A stretch of 8,108 nt of DNA, from assembly GCA_016207475.1 (NCBI GenBank), contig JACQPM010000107.1, positions 1 to 8,108 of the forward strand. Direction: 5' to 3'. The notes beneath the pieces were generated by a model, which saw only the letters and a program-made list of their open reading frames with translations, was not told where the DNA came from and searched no databases. How positions within the stretch are numbered: the first letter of the stretch is position 1; each line of letters starts with the position of its first letter. The position numbers were made by a program, and so were the translations under genes. The DNA is from Methanobacteriota archaeon (lineage in GTDB: Archaea; Hydrothermarchaeota; Hydrothermarchaeia; Hydrothermarchaeales; JACQPM01). This document shows positions 5,518 to 8,108 of the stretch, in pieces.

Positions 5518-6633
5518 ATGACAGATAAAATAGCCCTCGTCGGCGTCCCCTGCGATATAGAAGCTATAAGGAAGGCCCAGGCCCTGGCCAGGGATATAAA
5601 CCAGGATTGGCCCAACAAGGTGGCCCTCACCATAGGCCTCTTCTGTCGGGAGAACTGGGCCTACACCTGCTTCAGGGCCCTCGTCCAGGACGACTACGGG
5701 GTGAAGCTGGGGGATGTGGAGAAGTTCGATATAAAGAAGGGGAGGATCATAGCCTATGGGAAGGAAGGCGTGAAGGCCGAGATACCCCTCCCAGACTCCA
5801 AGGTCTATGTGAGGGTCGGCTGCCAGGTCTGCGTGGACTTCTCAGCCCTGAGCGCGGACATCTCTGTAGGGGCTGTCGGCACCCCCGCCGACTGCAGCAC
5901 CATCATCGTGAGGACCGATAAGGGGATGCAGCTCGTGGAGGGGGCCATAAGAGAGGGCTACATTGAGGCGAAGCCCATCGAGGAGGTCAAGCCCGGCACC
6001 GCCATCATAAAGAAGATCGCCAAGGAGAAGCTGGAAGAGTCCCTGGCCGAGGCCCGGGAGAGGGAGGCCAGTGCCATCCAGGTGACCCACCTCAAGACCG
6101 CCGATATGGATCTGGAAGCGGTCAAGGCCGGAGCCAGGGGCAAGGGCTTCAAGGAACTCTCCTACGACGTCATAGACCCCGGCCTCTGCTCCGTCTGCGG
6201 TAACTGCGCCACTGCATGCCCAGATATCAAGATCGAGAACGAGCGCCCGACCCTGAAGGAGGGCTGCACCGGCGAGGGATGCGAAGCAGCCTACCTCCTC
6301 TGTCCCAGGGCGACCCTCCCCCTGAAGGTCCTGGAGGGGTCCATCTTCCCCAACGGCACAGCCCATGAGGAGGGGATCGGGCGGTACATAAAGATCATCT
6401 CTGCCAAGGCCAGGCCAGAGAAGGCCCCCAGGAGGCAGGACGGCGGCGCCGTCACGGCGCTCCTGGCATACGCCCTGGACAAGGGGATCATAGACGGGGC
6501 CCTCACCGTCAAGGCCGGGGAGGAGCCTTGGAAGCCGGTGCCCAAGGTCTCCAGGAGGGCGGAGGAGCTCTACGAGACCGGTGGCACCCTATACTCCCAC
6601 GTCACTATAATTCCAGCACTGAGAGGAGCGTAG
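5518..6633 (+). CDS. FrhB-like Fe-S flavoprotein with circularly permuted domain order, first gene of the por operon
   Basis: All pieces of an FrhB-family protein are present, but rotated. The 371-aa chain opens at the start of the FrhB C-domain: GVPC (9-12), GLFCREN (40-46), GCQVC (101-105) and ADISVG (113-118). A Lys/Glu/Ala-rich linker follows (about 160-215). Then comes a 4Fe-4S motif C224-x2-C227-x2-C230-x3-C234-P, and a degenerate second one with C250, C255 and C262-P. The FrhB N-domain closes the chain: DGGAVTALLAYALDKGIIDGAL (308-329), then SRRAEELYETGGTLYSHVTIIPALRGA to the stop. The family protein at 3108-4226 has these halves in the opposite order. Neither edge shows a frameshift remnant: an apparent promoter precedes the ATG and porG starts 3 bp after the stop. 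Family knowledge suggests FAD binding and F420 or similar electron transfer. Its position suggests it serves as an extra subunit of the pyruvate oxidoreductase. Confidence 0.85.
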   Translation: MTDKIALVGVPCDIEAIRKAQALARDINQDWPNKVALTIGLFCRENWAYTCFRALVQDDYGVKLGDVEKFDIKKGRIIAYGKEGVKAEIPLPDSKVYVRVGCQVCVDFSALSADISVGAVGTPADCSTIIVRTDKGMQLVEGAIREGYIEAKPIEEVKPGTAIIKKIAKEKLEESLAEAREREASAIQVTHLKTADMDLEAVKAGARGKGFKELSYDVIDPGLCSVCGNCATACPDIKIENERPTLKEGCTGEGCEAAYLLCPRATLPLKVLEGSIFPNGTAHEEGIGRYIKIISAKARPEKAPRRQDGGAVTALLAYALDKGIIDGALTVKAGEEPWKPVPKVSRRAEELYETGGTLYSHVTIIPALRGA

Positions 6634-6636
6634 CTC

Positions 6637-7173
6637 ATGAAGGCGGTGAGGTTCCACGGGAGGGGGGGGCAGGGCGTGGTCACGGCCGCTGATCTGCTGG
6701 CCATCGCGGCCTTCCACGACGGGAAGTACAGCGCCGCCTTCCCGTCCTTCGGCTCAGAGCGGCGCGGAGCGCCTGTTGTGGCCTTCTGCAGGGTCGACAG
6801 CAGGCCCATAAGGGGCAGGAGCCAGATCTACAGCCCCGATTATATAATCGTCCAGGACGCCACCCTCATGGACGTGGTCAACATCTTCGACGGTCTCAAG
6901 GACGAGGGGAAGGCGATAATAAACACCGAGAAGGCACTGAAGCCCAAGACGAAGGCGGAGGTAAGGACTATAAACGGTACCAAGATAGCCCTGGAGATCC
7001 TGGGGGTCCCCATAGTCAATACCCTCATGCTGGGCGCCTTCGCTGCCAGCACCGGGGAGATAAGCCTCGTGGGGCTGGAAAAGGCCATAAGGGGGCGGTT
7101 CCCCGAGAAATTGGCCAAGAAGAACGTGGCGGCGGCCGAAGCGGCCTATAAGATGGCGGGGGGCAAGGCATAA
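6637..7173 (+). CDS. porG: Pyruvate/2-oxoacid:ferredoxin oxidoreductase, gamma subunit
   Basis: This is the gamma subunit of the heterotetrameric, oxygen-sensitive enzyme that interconverts pyruvate + CoA and acetyl-CoA + CO2 with low-potential electrons. The 178 residues are typical for the family. HGRGGQGVVTAADLLA (7-22) is the Gly-rich hallmark, and FPSFGSERRGAPV (35-47) is the diagnostic gamma motif. LMLGAF (130-135) lies in the C-terminal half. A Shine-Dalgarno, GGAG (6625-6628), is 8 bases before the ATG, and the gap from the FrhB-like stop is only 3 bp. Its stop codon shares a base with the delta-subunit ATG. The subunit set and PorA features favour pyruvate over other 2-oxoacids. Confidence 0.94.
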   Translation: MKAVRFHGRGGQGVVTAADLLAIAAFHDGKYSAAFPSFGSERRGAPVVAFCRVDSRPIRGRSQIYSPDYIIVQDATLMDVVNIFDGLKDEGKAIINTEKALKPKTKAEVRTINGTKIALEILGVPIVNTLMLGAFAASTGEISLVGLEKAIRGRFPEKLAKKNVAAAEAAYKMAGGKA

Positions 7174-7442
7174 TGGTCTCTCAGGGCGGCCATATAAGGG
7201 AGATAGGGAGTACCCTGAGGAACAAGACAGGTTCCTGGAGGACCTACAAGCCCCAGATAGACAACAACAAGTGCATAGACTGCGGGACCTGCTGGATCTT
7301 CTGCCCCGATATATGCATAACGAGGGCAGAGAGCGGCGGGAGGCACGAGTACAAGGTGAACTACGATTACTGCAAGGGGTGCGGCATATGCGCCAACGAG
7401 TGCCCGGTTGAGGCGATAGAGATGGTCCTGGAGGCGAAGTGA
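7173..7442 (+). CDS. porD: Pyruvate:ferredoxin oxidoreductase, delta subunit (8Fe ferredoxin-like)
   Basis: This small electron-transfer subunit carries two 4Fe-4S clusters that relay electrons from the thiamine diphosphate site toward the external acceptor. In 89 residues it shows C34-x2-C37-x2-C40-x3-C44-P and C67-x2-C70-x2-C73-x3-C77-P, both complete. An N-terminal extension contains GSWRTYKPQID, typical of PorD and unlike free ferredoxins. The ATG overlaps the porG stop by one base and the stop overlaps the porA ATG (TGATG), so the three genes are translationally coupled. Confidence 0.94.
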   Translation: MVSQGGHIREIGSTLRNKTGSWRTYKPQIDNNKCIDCGTCWIFCPDICITRAESGGRHEYKVNYDYCKGCGICANECPVEAIEMVLEAK

Positions 7443-8108
7443 TGGCGGGCCGTAGGGGGATGATGCACGGGTCCAGGGCCGTGGCGGAGGCCGTGAAGCT
7501 CTCGGACGTCAAGGTCATAGCTGCCTACCCCATAACTCCCCAGACCCACATAGTGGAGGACCTGGCGGAGTTCATAGCCAACGGGGAGCTGAAGGCCGAG
7601 TACATAAAGGTGGAGTCGGAGCACAGCGCCATGTCAGCCTGCATAGGGGCCTCAGCTACCGGCGTCAGGACTTTTACGGCCACGGCGTCCCAGGGGCTGG
7701 CGCTGATGCACGAGATGCTCTTCGTTGCCTCGGGCATGCGGCTGCCCATCGTCATGGCCAACGCAAACAGGGCTCTATCCGCTCCTCTGAGCATCTGGAA
7801 CGACCAGCAGGACACCATAGCGGCCCGGGACTGCGGCTGGATCCAGCTCTACGTGGAGAACGGGCAGGAGGCCCTGGATACCACCATCCAGGCCTTCAGG
7901 ATAGCCGAGGACAGGCGGGTCTCCCTCCCCACCATGGTCTGCCTCGACGGCTTCGTCCTGACCCACACCGTGGAGCCCGTGGAGGTCCCGAGCGAGGAGA
8001 TGGTGGAGAAGTATATACCGCCCTTCAAGCCCTCCATCTTCCTCGACCCATCAGAGCCCATGACCCAGGGGGCCTTCGCCGAGCCGCCCTACTACACAGA
8101 GTTCCGAC
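7442..8108 (+). CDS. porA: Pyruvate:ferredoxin oxidoreductase, alpha subunit; 3' end beyond window
   Basis: This is the first 222 residues of PorA, which forms the substrate side of the thiamine-dependent active site with PorB. Reading from the ATG gives MAGRRGMMHGSRAVAEAV. Hallmarks then follow: AYPITPQT, with the conserved Thr, at about 28-35; VESEHSAMSA at about 57-66; TASQGLALMHE; and ANRALSAPLSIWNDQQDT with GWIQLYVENGQEALD, which separate PorA from KorA or VorA. FLDPSEPMTQGA and YYTEFR end the visible part. GGAGG (7430-7434) lies 7 bases before the ATG, inside porD; ATGs at codons 7 and 8 are less well placed. The porB gene, carrying the thiamine-diphosphate motif, is expected next but is not visible. 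Confidence 0.95.
   Translation, partial: MAGRRGMMHGSRAVAEAVKLSDVKVIAAYPITPQTHIVEDLAEFIANGELKAEYIKVESEHSAMSACIGASATGVRTFTATASQGLALMHEMLFVASGMRLPIVMANANRALSAPLSIWNDQQDTIAARDCGWIQLYVENGQEALDTTIQAFRIAEDRRVSLPTMVCLDGFVLTHTVEPVEVPSEEMVEKYIPPFKPSIFLDPSEPMTQGAFAEPPYYTEFR

Noticed and set aside
3876..5734. Three copies of CGATATAAAGAAGG, resembling internal TATA boxes (in the FrhB, ureohydrolase and permuted FrhB genes)
   Set aside because: All three encode in-frame Asp-Ile-Lys-Lys with the preferred codons GAT-ATA-AAG-AAG, so codon bias explains them.
6754..7518. 254-aa minus-strand ORF over porG/porD
   Set aside because: It is antisense to three recognised por genes, and its Ser/Arg/Pro-rich translation resembles no protein family.
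1..8108. CRISPR arrays, insertion sequences or integration sites
   Set aside because: No regularly spaced repeats, transposase-like ORFs or flanking terminal repeats were seen. The two tRNA 3' ends show no nearby direct repeat long enough for an attachment site.

Overview
The window is archaeal chromosomal DNA. Three things show this. The fusA-tuf-rps10 order and EF-1A/EF-2 proteins are of archaeal type. Promoters are TATA/BRE-like rather than -35/-10. One tRNA appears to carry a small intron at position 37/38. Two FrhB-family proteins point to a coenzyme F420-using organism. Coding sequence is GC-rich and favours AGG (Arg) and ATA (Ile) codons, a pattern common in thermophilic archaea. EF-1A looks euryarchaeal, possibly Thermoplasmata-like, but the lineage cannot be fixed from this window.

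Layout. (1) 1-2578: the end of the str operon, with the C-terminal part of EF-2, complete EF-1A and ribosomal protein S10. (2) 2579-3107: a tRNA and spacer region with tRNA-Ser(GGA), predicted to hold a 14-nt intron, a structured GC-rich spacer, tRNA-Leu(UAA), two hairpins, and a very AT-rich promoter with a 12-bp palindrome. (3) 3108-5110: a two-gene unit encoding a canonical FrhB-type iron-sulfur flavoprotein and an arginase/agmatinase-family protein. (4) 5091-5483, minus strand: a small unknown gene convergent with the ureohydrolase gene. (5) 5518-8108: an operon encoding a second FrhB-like protein followed by the gamma, delta and alpha subunits of pyruvate:ferredoxin oxidoreductase; alpha runs off the window.

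The most unusual observation is that the second FrhB-like protein (5518-6633) appears circularly permuted. It begins at the GVPC motif of the FrhB C-terminal domain, continues through that domain, then a linker, then the 4Fe-4S segment, and ends with the FrhB N-terminal domain. The protein at 3108-4226 has the normal order and serves as an internal reference. Because the permuted protein leads a tightly packed por operon, one inference is that the pyruvate oxidoreductase exchanges electrons with F420 (or another flavin acceptor) through a dedicated, rearranged FrhB subunit. Secondary points are the tRNA mini-intron, a ureohydrolase lacking the usual His after DAHxD, a palindromic promoter element, and a possible bidirectional TATA element.
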